A stretch of 64,000 nt of DNA from Planctomycetota bacterium (lineage in GTDB: Bacteria; Planctomycetota; Phycisphaerae; Phycisphaerales; Phycisphaeraceae). The position numbers and the translations under genes were made by a program. The stretch covers positions 3,410,001 through 3,474,000 of the forward strand of contig CP066225.1 of the NCBI GenBank assembly GCA_016350165.1, read 5' to 3'. This document shows positions 22,675-31,399 of the stretch, in pieces (position 1 is the stretch's first letter; each line of letters begins with the position of its first letter). Under the pieces are notes generated by a model. That model ran no database searches. It was given only the letters and a program-made list of their open reading frames with translations, and was not told where the DNA came from.

Positions 22675-24060
22675 TTAGAGTTTGATGCGGAAGCCACGCT
22701 TTGCGATGACACCTGTGAGGGCGACGACGAAGAGTGCGTAGACGATTGATTTTGTGATGCCGATGTACGGCTGGGTGAAGATGAGGTTGTCTGGGTTGCC
22801 GAGGAGGACGTCGTTGCCGAACCAGTGAGCGATTTCTCTGCCGAGTGAGAATGGTGAGTATGCGTTTGGAGAGGTGAGCTTATCGCAGATGCCGAAGAGC
22901 TTGTAGAGGATTGGTGCGAGCATGTATGCGAAGAGTGGGTTTGAGCCAGCAGGGCCGACGAGGAAGGTCCACTTCTGATATTTATAGATGTCGATGAGGA
23001 GGTACATGAAGAGCCAAATGACGATGGTGATTGCGGAGCAGTAGAGGCACCATGATAGTGTCGCGGTAGGTTTGTTGATGCCGTAGATAGGTTGGCAAGC
23101 GAGGCCGAGGAGTGCGAGTACGAGTGCGAATACGAGTGCATGAGTGATGCGTTTGACGGGGTCGGAGTATTTTGAGTTTTTGAGGAATGCGGTGCCAAAG
23201 AGGATGCCGGTCATGGTGATGGCTGCTTGTGAGCCGATGGTTTCACCGGTGAATCGGAAGGAGAGCCAGAGTGGTTCACCGTTCCAGTGAGGGGTCCATG
23301 AGAGTGGTGTGCCGGGTGCTCCTGAGAAGAGGAAGTTATCGCCGGTGCGGAAGAGAACGTAGACAGCATAGAGTGCGATGACTGCGGTTGCGAGGAAGTA
23401 TGGGTTGTTTCTAACGATGAGATAGATGAGTGCACAGAGGAGGTATGCCCAGCCGATGAGCCCGAGGATGCCCCACCATCTTGGTTGGATGGGGAGGTCG
23501 TCACGACGGTAGATGGTCATGAGGTAGAGGATGGTAATGCCTGCGACGATACGTATGGTGAGGCTGATGACTTTGCCGCGTTTTGTAGAGGTATTGACGT
23601 GATGCCACGCGAGGAGGACACAGGTGTATGTGACGAATGACCAGAGGTATGGGAGGATTTTGAGTAGTGTTTCGTTTTCGACGGTGATGAAATGGAATTT
23701 GACGGTGGCGGGGCCGGCGACGGTGAGGACGCCGAGCAGGATGAGTGAGAATGAACGTGAGAGGATGTGTGTGAGTAGTTGGAGGATGGAGCCGTTGTTG
23801 AGACGTTTGGAAAATGCGAGTGGCATGGACATGCCGACGATGAAGAGGAATGCACCGAAGACGATGTCGGGGAGCATCATGCCGTTGCCGTAGAAATGCT
23901 TGAGGAATGGGAAGACGTTGTGCGTGCTGGAGACGTCGTTGACGAAGATCATGAGGAGGATGATGAGGCCACGTGTGACGTCGAGTGAGAGTATGCGTTC
24001 GGAAGAGGCTTTGTCAGCAGCGAGGTCTGGAGGCGGGGCGGTTGCTTGTGCGGTGGACAT
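22675..24060 (-). CDS. DUF5009/HGSNAT-like multi-pass acyltransferase
   Basis: 461 residues from the ATG at 24060, which has an AAAGG SD; the frame is open upstream to 24273, but the start of the conserved domain favours this ATG. Signature: RILSLDVTRGLIILLMIFVNDV at residues about 20-41, followed by PDIVFGAFLFIVGMSMPLAF. This is the pattern of the heparan-alpha-glucosaminide N-acetyltransferase/DUF5009 group. Ten or more membrane segments. It probably transfers an acetyl group from cytoplasmic acetyl-CoA onto a sugar outside the membrane. Genes for a partner were not found nearby. Confidence 0.78.
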   Translation of the reverse strand: MSTAQATAPPPDLAADKASSERILSLDVTRGLIILLMIFVNDVSSTHNVFPFLKHFYGNGMMLPDIVFGAFLFIVGMSMPLAFSKRLNNGSILQLLTHILSRSFSLILLGVLTVAGPATVKFHFITVENETLLKILPYLWSFVTYTCVLLAWHHVNTSTKRGKVISLTIRIVAGITILYLMTIYRRDDLPIQPRWWGILGLIGWAYLLCALIYLIVRNNPYFLATAVIALYAVYVLFRTGDNFLFSGAPGTPLSWTPHWNGEPLWLSFRFTGETIGSQAAITMTGILFGTAFLKNSKYSDPVKRITHALVFALVLALLGLACQPIYGINKPTATLSWCLYCSAITIVIWLFMYLLIDIYKYQKWTFLVGPAGSNPLFAYMLAPILYKLFGICDKLTSPNAYSPFSLGREIAHWFGNDVLLGNPDNLIFTQPYIGITKSIVYALFVVALTGVIAKRGFRIKL

Positions 24061-24444
24061 TGGGAAACCTTTCAGGTGCACGTACAGTGCATGATTGGGT
24101 AAAAATGAAACTGATAAAACAGGCGACCAGTCAACCCTGTGAGGGAGTTGGAGCGAATGTGGCATGAAGCTGGTGTTGAATGTGATTGATCGTAAACAGT
24201 ATTGGGCGGCTGCTAAATAATCACCTGGGGGAGTGAGGGGGTGAAGCACATTGCTCGTGAGGGGGTGAAGCACATTGCTCGTGAGGGGTGCATTCTAAGA
24301 GAAGGGGGTGGGTTTGATAAGTTAAATGTGGGAGAGGTGGATTTCGCATGAATGGGGAAGGGGTTTAACTGAAAAGCATGACTGGTGAGGGATTTATGAT
24401 ATATTCAGGGTTCAAATAAGATTGATTTATTTCGGGAAGTTGAG
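24061..24444. other. Intergenic region with a 24-base tandem repeat
   Basis: Nothing coding was seen in 384 bases. It contains the acyltransferase promoter on the minus strand, the tandem repeat at 24233-24290 and, at its right end, an AT-rich stretch with a TATGATATAT box before the zinc-ribbon genes. Confidence 0.5.
24233..24290 (+). repeat. Tandem repeat, 24-base unit, about 2.4 copies
   Basis: Two exact copies (24233-24256 and 24257-24280) and a partial third of a unit beginning GTGAGGGGGTGAAGC. Units of 24 bases could expand by slippage. It lies upstream of the acyltransferase on its coding strand. Confidence 0.85.
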
Positions 24445-24511
24445 ATGCCACGTTCAGGTAAGTTGAAGTTAAATTTTTGTCGAGAAGAGGCATGAAGGAG
24501 ATTTAGTTACG

Positions 24512-24766
24512 CTGGATTGTCCATCATGTAATGCACATGTGATGTCTCAGTTTTATTATCCGGATACACTCGTGCAGATCGAATTTTGTACAAACTGCAG
24601 AGGGTTTTGGCTTGATGCGGATGAGATAAAAGAAATTCGAAATGTACTTCGATATTCAAAGAAAATGGGTAAGCGATCGGACAGGATGAATATAGTAACG
24701 GGGAGTGTGATCAAAAAGAGATTGATTGCAGTCGTTGGACGAGTGGTTGGTGCAATGAGGGCTTAG
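24512..24766 (+). CDS. TFIIB-type zinc-ribbon protein with non-standard start
   Basis: 84 residues if started at the CTG at 24512. The zinc ribbon needs the upstream DCPSC pair (24515-24529) as well as FCTNCRGFWLDADEI, yet there is no ATG, GTG or TTG in that frame before the first Cys pair. The first in-frame ATG (24539 or 24542) would delete half the ribbon. An AAGGAG SD lies 11 bases before the CTG. An ATG-started frame at 24445 reads 16 codons and stops at a TGA just before the SD, one frame off. So it is a CTG start, a programmed or recent +1 frameshift, or a decayed gene. It resembles the next gene and may be its partial duplicate. Confidence 0.5.
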   Translation: MDCPSCNAHVMSQFYYPDTLVQIEFCTNCRGFWLDADEIKEIRNVLRYSKKMGKRSDRMNIVTGSVIKKRLIAVVGRVVGAMRA

Positions 24767-24822
24767 TGATCAAGGGGCTTGTGGTAGGATGATGTCGAGA
24801 AGCATAATCAGGAGCAAAATGA

Positions 24823-25536
24823 ATGGCACGGTTTTCTTTTTCATCAGAGCGTAAATGTCCTTCTTGCATGACAACAGATTTGTCAGAGCTTGAGGTGAAG
24901 AAGTTGGGTATGAAGATCGATCAGTGTCCTTCATGTAAGGGAATCTGGTTTGATGCTGGGGAATTGGAAGCAGTGTTGGGGCAGGACGATAACTTGAAGG
25001 AGCGTAAAGATTCGATGCTCTCAGCTTGTAAGTGTCCAGCGTGTCAGACAAATTCGATGTCGCAGATTACGTATTCTGAAACGATGGTGCATGTTGATGT
25101 ATGCAAGCGTTGTCATGGTGTTTGGTTGGATGGTGGTGAGTTTGATGAGATAAAAGTTGTTATGAAGCAACGACGTGCAGCGGCTGTACAGAAAAAACAA
25201 ATTGCATCGCAACCAATGGGTGCGGAATCTCTGGAGCAGAAGGACGCCGCGGCAAATCGGCGTGTTGATGATATTAAAAAGCTGGAATATGGAAGTAATC
25301 GAACGAACTTACGGAAGTATCACAGCTATGAAGATGCAGCAGGTTATGATGAGTATACGCCTCCACGAAAGGTGCGCGTGCCTGAACATATGACAGATGA
25401 AAGTGATGGTGGGGTGATTCGTAAGCGTGGTTCGGATACGTGCAAAGATGAAAATCCTCGTCGGAGGACAAAGCGTCAAAGGTTCTTTGATGTGTTAGAA
25501 GATGTGTTTGAAGGTATGTTTGATATTTTGCACTGA
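24823..25536 (+). CDS. Protein with two TFIIB-type zinc ribbons
   Basis: 237 residues with two zf-TFIIB repeats: residues 12-48 (KCPSC ... QCPSCKGIWFDAGELE) and about 70-112 (KCPACQ ... VCKRCHGVWLDGGEFDEI). Each has CxxC-CxxC and the W-x-D-x-G-E-x-E tail typical of this bacterial family. The rest is charged and low-complexity, with no membrane segment. Function of the family is unknown. It follows the shorter zinc-ribbon gene by 56 bases and may be co-transcribed. A terminator follows. Confidence 0.8.
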   Translation: MARFSFSSERKCPSCMTTDLSELEVKKLGMKIDQCPSCKGIWFDAGELEAVLGQDDNLKERKDSMLSACKCPACQTNSMSQITYSETMVHVDVCKRCHGVWLDGGEFDEIKVVMKQRRAAAVQKKQIASQPMGAESLEQKDAAANRRVDDIKKLEYGSNRTNLRKYHSYEDAAGYDEYTPPRKVRVPEHMTDESDGGVIRKRGSDTCKDENPRRRTKRQRFFDVLEDVFEGMFDILH

Positions 25537-25541
25537 AAACA

Positions 25542-25575
25542 AAAACACCAGCCAAAATGACTGGTGTTTTTTTAT
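25542..25575. terminator. Bidirectional terminator
   Basis: Perfect 10-bp stem (25542-25551 with 25561-25570) flanked by A-runs and T-runs, between convergent zinc-ribbon and FabZ-like genes. Confidence 0.88.
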
Positions 25576-25600
25576 GCATATTTAATAGCGTTAAATGTGT

Positions 25601-26110
25601 CTATTCGACGTCAACGCCAGAGCGTTTGAGCAGGTCAATAAACATGCCAGTGAAGACGAAGTTGTGTTCGGGGAATTCGAGGCCAGCCATGTTGTGGTCG
25701 ATATGACTGAACATGATGGAGATTTCCGCGAGTGGTTTAGATTCGCCTGTGTCAGGGTCGATTAGCTCGGTGACGCCTTTGGTTGAAGCGCCGCTCTTGC
25801 CGAAGTTTTCCATGGTTGCGATGTGGCGGATTGTGTAGCCAGGTTTTGCAACTGCATGGAAGGTTGCTTTGGTGATCTTGGCGAGCAGAACTTTTTCTTT
25901 GAAATCACCAGCGTGGCCGACCATGATGCCGGCGGTTTGAGCCATGCCTTCGATGATCAGTGTGTTGGGCATGATAGGCATTGCAGGGCGATCGTCTGTT
26001 GCAGGGAAGTGATCGTGTACAACTTCCTCAGCAGCGGAGACATTCTTGATCGTAACGCAACGCTCACCTTTTTCGATCTCAACGATTCTGTCGATCCAAA
26101 TCCATCGCAT
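25601..26110 (-). CDS. FabZ/FabA-like 3-hydroxyacyl-ACP dehydratase
   Basis: 169 residues of hot-dog fold. The active-site pattern is visible: HDHFP with the catalytic His (about residue 34), then IIEGMAQTAG with the catalytic Glu about 20 residues later. It is longer than FabZ (about 145) because of an insert after HFP (ATDDRPAMP) and an extended C-terminus. It should remove water from a 3-hydroxyacyl-ACP. It is third in a minus-strand set with an ACP and a second FabZ-like gene (gap 111 bases). No ketosynthase is next to them, so it may serve a special acyl chain rather than bulk lipid synthesis. Confidence 0.82.
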   Translation of the reverse strand: MRWIWIDRIVEIEKGERCVTIKNVSAAEEVVHDHFPATDDRPAMPIMPNTLIIEGMAQTAGIMVGHAGDFKEKVLLAKITKATFHAVAKPGYTIRHIATMENFGKSGASTKGVTELIDPDTGESKPLAEISIMFSHIDHNMAGLEFPEHNFVFTGMFIDLLKRSGVDVE

Positions 26111-26221
26111 TTGTTCTATTCGACCTTTTAATAAAGCATTGACTGCTATATATAAACCAACAGCAAGACACTTTCATGTCCTGCTGAGGTTATGATTTCT
26201 TCAGTGTGCATAAAAGCTAGA

Positions 26222-26608
26222 TTATGCAGCAGCGAGCTTGTTCTCAATGAACTTGCAGACAGCGTCAACGGTGAAGACGTTTGAGAAGTCTTCAACTTTG
26301 CGGCTATCGTCGAATTCATCGAGGTTAGCGTGTGGCATACGGCTCTTAAGTTCAGCCATGCCTGCGTCGGTGACTTTGCCATCTTGGACGTAGTTAGCGT
26401 CGTTGAGCACGCCGTCAGGGAACAGTTCAGACTGTTCGATCTTGACGTCGAATGCTTTTTCAAGACGGAAAACGATGTCGAGGAAGTCGATTGACTCTGC
26501 ACCAAGATCGCCAACCAGCGTAGCCTCAGGCGTTACTTCATCATCATCAACGCCCAATGCGTCCTCGAGTACTTCCTGTACTTTTTCGAATACTTCTTCC
26601 TGAGTCAT
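26222..26608 (-). CDS. Acyl carrier protein, long form
   Basis: 128 residues, against about 78 for housekeeping AcpP. The phosphopantetheine site is clear: DLGAESIDFLD with Ser39 as carrier. Helices 1 and 2 look normal. An acidic insert of about 40 residues (after KIEQSELFPDG) precedes the last helix FTVDAVCKFIENKL. This long form is known from acyl carrier proteins that act in specialised cycles. Between two dehydratase genes on the same strand (gaps 111 and 53 bases), it is probably their dedicated carrier. Confidence 0.88.
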   Translation of the reverse strand: MTQEEVFEKVQEVLEDALGVDDDEVTPEATLVGDLGAESIDFLDIVFRLEKAFDVKIEQSELFPDGVLNDANYVQDGKVTDAGMAELKSRMPHANLDEFDDSRKVEDFSNVFTVDAVCKFIENKLAAA

Positions 26609-26661
26609 AGTCAGTCTCCAATTATCTCTAAGCGTCTGACTTGTACGCCAGCCTTCTGTGT

Positions 26662-27054
26662 TTATTCGGCCTTGTCCAGCTCAATCAGAGCGAACTTGCC
26701 TTTAACTGCCACCTGTCCGTCAACAGTGCCGACGCCGGTGAATTGATAACCTTTGGTTTCGTGGATGTCCTTCAGTGTGACTTCAACTTCAAGTGTTTGA
26801 CCTGGCTTGACCATGTTGCCGTACTTGATATTGCGAACTTCTTTCACAACCAGCGGCATCGCAGGTTTTGCTTCCTGCTCATCCGCTAACTTGCGGCCAG
26901 CTTGAACCAGTGTCTCAAGCATCATCACGCCCGGCAATACAGGAAAGCCTGGGAAGTGGTCCCCAAGGTATTCCTCTGCACTGGTGACGTTCTTGATCGC
27001 ACGGATCTTCGTCTCATTTTTTTCGATCACCCGATCGATCAGGTCAAAACGCAA
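26662..27054 (-). CDS. FabZ-like 3-hydroxyacyl-ACP dehydratase
   Basis: 130 residues, hot-dog fold. GDHFPGFPVLPGVMMLETLVQAG at about residues 31-53 contains the catalytic His and Glu in FabZ spacing. Start RFDLIDRVIE is family-typical. First gene of the operon FabZ-ACP-FabZ. It shares roughly the same core with the 25601-26110 protein but lacks its insert and C-terminal extension, so they may handle different chain lengths or one may have lost activity. Confidence 0.85.
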   Translation of the reverse strand: MRFDLIDRVIEKNETKIRAIKNVTSAEEYLGDHFPGFPVLPGVMMLETLVQAGRKLADEQEAKPAMPLVVKEVRNIKYGNMVKPGQTLEVEVTLKDIHETKGYQFTGVGTVDGQVAVKGKFALIELDKAE

Positions 27055-27310
27055 GTCTAAATCCTTGTCTATCAGTCAAAATCTCACGATGACAAAATCT
27101 GAGCAGGGTGCGAGTATTTCCACTGAGCCAAGACTATTCTAAGTCGATGCCCGTCTGTTGTACGAATTTCGACGGTCACGAATAGCGTCGAGTGGCTGGT
27201 GATTCATTTTGAGCCTGTACAATTAACGTGAAATCTGCGCAAAATATGCTCAGGGATGCGAGTTTAGCCACCACTACATAGATTCGCAACATCGCACTAC
27301 TCCAGATATC

Positions 27311-28495
27311 ATGACACGCATGACTGAAAACGCAATGATACAAGAGCAATTCAACGATTTATCAGAGAAATTCGAGCGGCAGTTTGGCCGCAAACCATCT
27401 TTTGCAGCCGTCGCTCCTGGGCGTGTGAATATCATTGGCGAGCATACAGATTACAACGATGGGTTCGTTCTTCCTATGGCTATTGAACGCCAAACCCTTA
27501 TTGTTGCTGATGTTAGAGATGATAATGAAGTGCGCCTCAGAACGACTGCTTTCGATGATGAAGCAGTTTTTGAACTCAATGATGATCTAAGTAAGGGTGA
27601 ACCTGGCTGGTCGAACTACCTCCGTGGCCCTCTTGCATATTGTTTTGAAAAAGGCATCAAGCCGAGTGGATTTGATGCACTTTTAGATTCAACTGTCCCC
27701 ACAGGCGGCGGTTTGTCCTCATCAGCATCACTCGAGGTCGCCATGGCAACACTAGCCGAGGCAATTTCTGGTACGAAACTCGATCCGGTACAAAAAGCAC
27801 TCCTTTGCCAAAAAGCTGAGCATAATTTCGCAGGCACACCCTGTGGCATCATGGACCAGTTCATCTCAGCCCTCGGCGAGGAAGGTTCAGCCCTCCTGAT
27901 CGACTGCAGATCTTACCAAACCCGCCAGGTCAAACTAGATGATCCGAATGTCGTTGTCATCATCATCAACTCAAACAAGGCCCATGAACTTTCAGGTGGC
28001 GAGTACGCTGAGCGTCGCTCACAGTGTGAAGAAGCAGCCAAAATCCTCGGCGTCAAAGCTTTACGTGATGCAACCCTCGATCAGCTTAAAGCCGCAAAAG
28101 ATCAGATGGATGATGTCACATTCAAGCGTGCTCATCACATCATTACTGAAAATGATCGTACGGTGAAAGCTGCCGATGCTCTGGATACAGGCAACTACCT
28201 TACACTCGGGCCGCTCATGTTTGCTTCACATGAATCCATGAAAAATGACTTCGAGATTACGACTCCCGAACTCGATTTGCTCGTCTCACTTGCTGCAGAT
28301 ATGGCAGAGCTGGGTGTCATCGGTTCACGCATGACTGGCGGTGGTTTTGGCGGCTGCACCGTCACTCTCGCTTATACCCAAAATGCTGAGCGAATCATGG
28401 ATATTATTTGTTCGAAATACGAACAGCAAACCGGCGTAAAACCAAGCCCATTCATCACAAGACCCGCTCAGGGCGCTCACCAGATACAACTCTGA
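27311..28495 (+). CDS. galK: Galactokinase
   Basis: 394 residues, GHMP kinase. It phosphorylates galactose at C1 with ATP (Leloir pathway, cytoplasm). The three family motifs are present: PGRVNIIGEHTDYNDGFVLP (residues about 38-57), PTGGGLSSSASLEVA (phosphate loop, about 130-144) and GSRMTGGGFGGCTV (about 337-350). The catalytic Asp lies in GIMDQF. Several ATG codons lie at the start (27311, 27320, 27335) and none has a strong SD. galT/galE are not adjacent. The sugar porters at the left end of the window could supply substrate, but this is only a guess. Confidence 0.95.
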   Translation: MTRMTENAMIQEQFNDLSEKFERQFGRKPSFAAVAPGRVNIIGEHTDYNDGFVLPMAIERQTLIVADVRDDNEVRLRTTAFDDEAVFELNDDLSKGEPGWSNYLRGPLAYCFEKGIKPSGFDALLDSTVPTGGGLSSSASLEVAMATLAEAISGTKLDPVQKALLCQKAEHNFAGTPCGIMDQFISALGEEGSALLIDCRSYQTRQVKLDDPNVVVIIINSNKAHELSGGEYAERRSQCEEAAKILGVKALRDATLDQLKAAKDQMDDVTFKRAHHIITENDRTVKAADALDTGNYLTLGPLMFASHESMKNDFEITTPELDLLVSLAADMAELGVIGSRMTGGGFGGCTVTLAYTQNAERIMDIICSKYEQQTGVKPSPFITRPAQGAHQIQL

Positions 28496-28537
28496 CCCAA
28501 AACACAGTACGTATTTCGTTTTATTTAACAAAAAAAC

Positions 28538-28570
28538 AAGCAGTTCGTTAATATACGGGCTGCTTTTCTT
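28538..28570 (+). terminator. Terminator of galK
   Basis: 10-bp stem with two G-T pairs (28538-28547 with 28556-28565), loop of eight, T-rich tail. Confidence 0.65.
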
Positions 28571-28694
28571 ATTGCCTCTTATGACTTCCTTGCCGCGGCA
28601 TTTGAATCTGTACAATTAATACTTATATAATCATGGTCTGATTTCAAAGCCCTTCGCCCCGGCTTCTTCATCCAAACAACAAAGGCGTTTTATC

Positions 28695-29564
28695 ATGAGC
28701 CAGGAATCAATAGTTTTTCTTAACGGTGAATACCTCTCTAAATCAGAAGCTTCTTTCCCTGTCGAAGAACGTGGCCTCCTTTTCGCTGAAGGCGTCTACG
28801 AAGTCGTTCGCATCTACGCAGGCAAAGACTATGAAATGACCCCTCACCTCGAACGCCTCGAACGTTCACTCAAGAAAACTGATATCGCCAAGCCAGCCGA
28901 CTTTGATCGCATTCCTGAAATCACAGCTGAACTGGTTAAGAAAAACAATCTTCCTGAATCAACTGTCTACGTTCAGATCACGCGTGGTAAATCACCACGT
29001 ACCCAACGTGACTACAACGGCCTCGAATCAACACTCTTCCTTATCGTCTATCCTGCCGCTGCATTCAATCCAGCTGCAGCAATGCCAACCATGACTTGTG
29101 CATTCGTTGATGATATCCGTTGGGAAATGTGTGACGTTAAGACAGTCATGCTCATGCCAAATATCTCTGCAGGCAACAAAGCTGCTGCAGTTGGCGCTGA
29201 CGATGCAATCATGCACCGTAATGGCACCGTCACTGAAGCAACTGCTGCAAACGCATTCGCAGTCAAAGGCGGCGAAATCTTCACACACCCAGCCGACAAC
29301 CACATCCTTCACGGCATCACTCGCGCAACTGTCATCAGTCTCGCAAAAGAACTTGGCTACACCGTCACCGAAAAAGCACTCACAACTGAAGAGTTTGCTG
29401 CTGCTGACGAAGTCTTCGTCTCAGGTACAACCAAGCACGTAACCGCGATCACCAAGATCGACGGCAAAGACGTTGGCAATGGTTCATACCCAATCGCTGA
29501 AAAACTCCACAAAGCATTTGCTGATCGTGTTGTTGAACTCTGCGAAATCGCTCAAAACGCATAA
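28695..29564 (+). CDS. Class IV aminotransferase, D-amino acid transaminase-like
   Basis: 289 residues, fold type IV PLP enzyme. FLNGEYLSKSEASFPVEERGLLFAEGVYEVVR is the N-terminal signature; the PLP Lys lies in CDVKTVMLMPN; GTVTEATAANAF and GITRATVISLAKELGY complete the cofactor site. The pattern fits D-alanine transaminase (Dat) better than IlvE, because of length and the short linker, but 4-amino-4-deoxychorismate lyase-like activity cannot be excluded. It would make D-glutamate/D-alanine for the cell wall. Strong AAAGG SD, strong C-ending codon bias, own terminator. Confidence 0.82.
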   Translation: MSQESIVFLNGEYLSKSEASFPVEERGLLFAEGVYEVVRIYAGKDYEMTPHLERLERSLKKTDIAKPADFDRIPEITAELVKKNNLPESTVYVQITRGKSPRTQRDYNGLESTLFLIVYPAAAFNPAAAMPTMTCAFVDDIRWEMCDVKTVMLMPNISAGNKAAAVGADDAIMHRNGTVTEATAANAFAVKGGEIFTHPADNHILHGITRATVISLAKELGYTVTEKALTTEEFAAADEVFVSGTTKHVTAITKIDGKDVGNGSYPIAEKLHKAFADRVVELCEIAQNA

Positions 29565-29589
29565 ACAAAAACATAAATTTACGTTAATA

Positions 29590-29617
29590 AACCCGTCACA
29601 TCGTGGCGGGTTTTCTT
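29590..29617 (+). terminator. Terminator of the aminotransferase gene
   Basis: 10-bp stem (29590-29599 with 29603-29612, one G-T pair), three-base loop, T-run. Confidence 0.85.
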
Positions 29618-29849
29618 TATGCAATTCTCCACAAATAGTAAACATCCTTTAAAGACGTATTCATACGGTTTAACAGACTGCAACTTCATATCCCATCAAT
29701 CATTCCACATAAAAACCCCTATTTTTATAGCACATTTAGTAAACCGTTTAAATAGTGATCAATTTACAAACCTCACAAAATTCATACACTTTGCCTTGTG
29801 GGATCATAGCTACTGACTCTTATCCTGCCTCGTTTAACGGTTGCGCACC

Positions 29850-30092
29850 ATGACCAAAGTACAAAAAATATTCATCTTTGTGGCCATCTATTTATCATTG
29901 GTGTTCGCTATTCAATATGCAGCCGCTCGCGCGATCCCCGACGATGTCACCATGTCTCGTATCGATAACGCCAAGCAGCTGATCGCCATCATGGACTTAA
30001 ATGCCCATCTCGTGACTCCCGAACAACGTAAACGTCTACTCCAATCCAACGGCGTCTACGAAGATTGGCAAACCGTTGGTATGAGAAAATGA
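29850..30092 (+). CDS. Small membrane-anchored protein, unknown
   Basis: 80 residues from the ATG at 29850 (a TTG at 29841 is also in frame). One N-terminal hydrophobic segment (about residues 6-27, ending AAARA), which could be a signal peptide or an anchor. The remaining 50 residues are soluble and charged. No family recognised. The preceding 230 bases are AT-rich and gene-free, apart from a spurious ORF. Confidence 0.5.
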   Translation: MTKVQKIFIFVAIYLSLVFAIQYAAARAIPDDVTMSRIDNAKQLIAIMDLNAHLVTPEQRKRLLQSNGVYEDWQTVGMRK

Positions 30093-30117
30093 AACGATCA
30101 AACTGTTAGATATGTAA

Positions 30118-30702
30118 TTACGAAGTTAGCGGTATTAATTCACTTCGACAAAATTCAGATTGATCAACCGCATCAATAAGCATCGCAATATAACTCGTCG
30201 TAATTAATGCTTCATGATCAAGCCCAAGTTTTTTACGAGCTTCATAAATCACTTCATCCGTTTTGCCTTCGATTTCAATAAATTGGCCAATCAAAGGTAG
30301 TTCATCAAGCTCTATTAAGCAGCCATAAAACTTCCAGCGCTTGCGCCTTTTTTCAAAACGTAGTACAGCTTCATAACCCAATCCATTGATTAGATGCTCC
30401 CCAGAATCTGCATGTTCAATAACCACCTCATTCTCCATTCTGCTCTTTAATTCTCCGCCTTCTCTCGCTCCCTTGTGTGTCATCACAACCTTCTTCGTAA
30501 TCTCATCACCAGCCTCATTGCAATGCTGTTCAATCCGAATACGTAACCCCTCATCTTTCTGCTTCAACTCACACGTCGGCGTATCAAAATAAGTATTAAT
30601 TTCAAAGATCTCACAAACAAACTCGCCATCCAGTTTACGCAGCTTCTCTTCAATCGCCTCCCGATCCGTCAGCTTCATCTTCGCTTCAATCTCATGTCCC
30701 AC
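30118..30702 (-). CDS. CYTH-domain protein (class IV adenylate cyclase CyaB/ThTPase-like)
   Basis: About 194 residues from a GTG at 30702 that has AAAGG seven bases upstream; a longer frame from a GTG at 30753 lacks an SD. The start then reads M-GHEIEAKMKL, placing the ExExK triphosphate-binding motif at the N-terminus as in the family. Other tunnel residues: RIRIE, TKKVVMTHKG, RRKRWKF, ELDELPLIGQFIEIEG. It acts on a triphosphate substrate: ATP to cAMP, thiamine triphosphate or inorganic triphosphate; the sequence does not decide. The gene after it in transcription direction is convergent. Confidence 0.83.
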   Translation of the reverse strand: MGHEIEAKMKLTDREAIEEKLRKLDGEFVCEIFEINTYFDTPTCELKQKDEGLRIRIEQHCNEAGDEITKKVVMTHKGAREGGELKSRMENEVVIEHADSGEHLINGLGYEAVLRFEKRRKRWKFYGCLIELDELPLIGQFIEIEGKTDEVIYEARKKLGLDHEALITTSYIAMLIDAVDQSEFCRSELIPLTS

Positions 30703-30793
30703 ATCAATACCTTTCAATGCAATATCAACCTCGCCAGCAGGGCAGGGTTCCACTTCCTACGTCATATCATATCGCCAACCAAATCTCTTATCT

Positions 30794-31399
30794 TTAACCA
30801 ACCATCTTCAGCGCCTCAGCAAGCGCTTTCTGTTCATCCGACACCACTTCATCATCAAGCTTCACATCCTCGCTCTTTCCCTCGCCGTGCTGTCCCTTCA
30901 CATAACCATCAAACAATTTCCCAGCTATCCGCTCAACATCATCCATCAACGCTTCAGGTTTCGGTATCGCGCGTGCTTCAACATACACACCTGCATGCAC
31001 AATCAAAGTCCCCGACGACATCATCAATGTCAGTGGTGTCGGCAGCCCTGTATACTTCGCAATCTTTCGCAATAACCACATTTCGCGTTTCTTTAAACCA
31101 GCCTGTTTACCCACACGATAAAACACCGTCATTGGCTGCGAACGTTCATGTCTCCCCTTCCACCACTGCACAAAACCAATCATGCCAAATGCAAACAACA
31201 CGATGCCGCCTGCAATCATGATCCATTCTGTCGGGATCATATTCCCCACTTCTTTATTTTTAAATGCTCTGCCGACATCACTCGATTTCGCGCGATTATC
31301 AACCACACCGTTCACAACTCTTTGCGCAACTTTACCAGCCGTGCCACCTGAAGCACTCTCAACCTTGGCAAGCAATAACAACATGCTATCCATCATCAC
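30794..31399 (-). CDS. Single-pass membrane protein, unknown, coupled to the HEAT-repeat gene
   Basis: 201 residues (GTG at 31399; ATG codons directly follow). One membrane segment at about 56-78, then a cytoplasmic region with KREMWLLRKIAKYTGLPTPL. This faintly recalls the N-terminal part of some PilZ proteins, but no PilZ RxxxR motif follows. Acidic C-terminal tail. The start overlaps the stop of the upstream HEAT-repeat gene by four bases, so translation is coupled and the two products probably work together. Confidence 0.55.
   Translation of the reverse strand: MMMDSMLLLLAKVESASGGTAGKVAQRVVNGVVDNRAKSSDVGRAFKNKEVGNMIPTEWIMIAGGIVLFAFGMIGFVQWWKGRHERSQPMTVFYRVGKQAGLKKREMWLLRKIAKYTGLPTPLTLMMSSGTLIVHAGVYVEARAIPKPEALMDDVERIAGKLFDGYVKGQHGEGKSEDVKLDDEVVSDEQKALAEALKMVG

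Noticed and set aside
24233-24290. CRISPR-like array
   Set aside because: Only 2.4 direct copies without spacers; no cas gene in the window.
29619-29816. 65-residue ORF after the aminotransferase terminator
   Set aside because: Starts inside the terminator tail, has no SD and AT-rich random composition.
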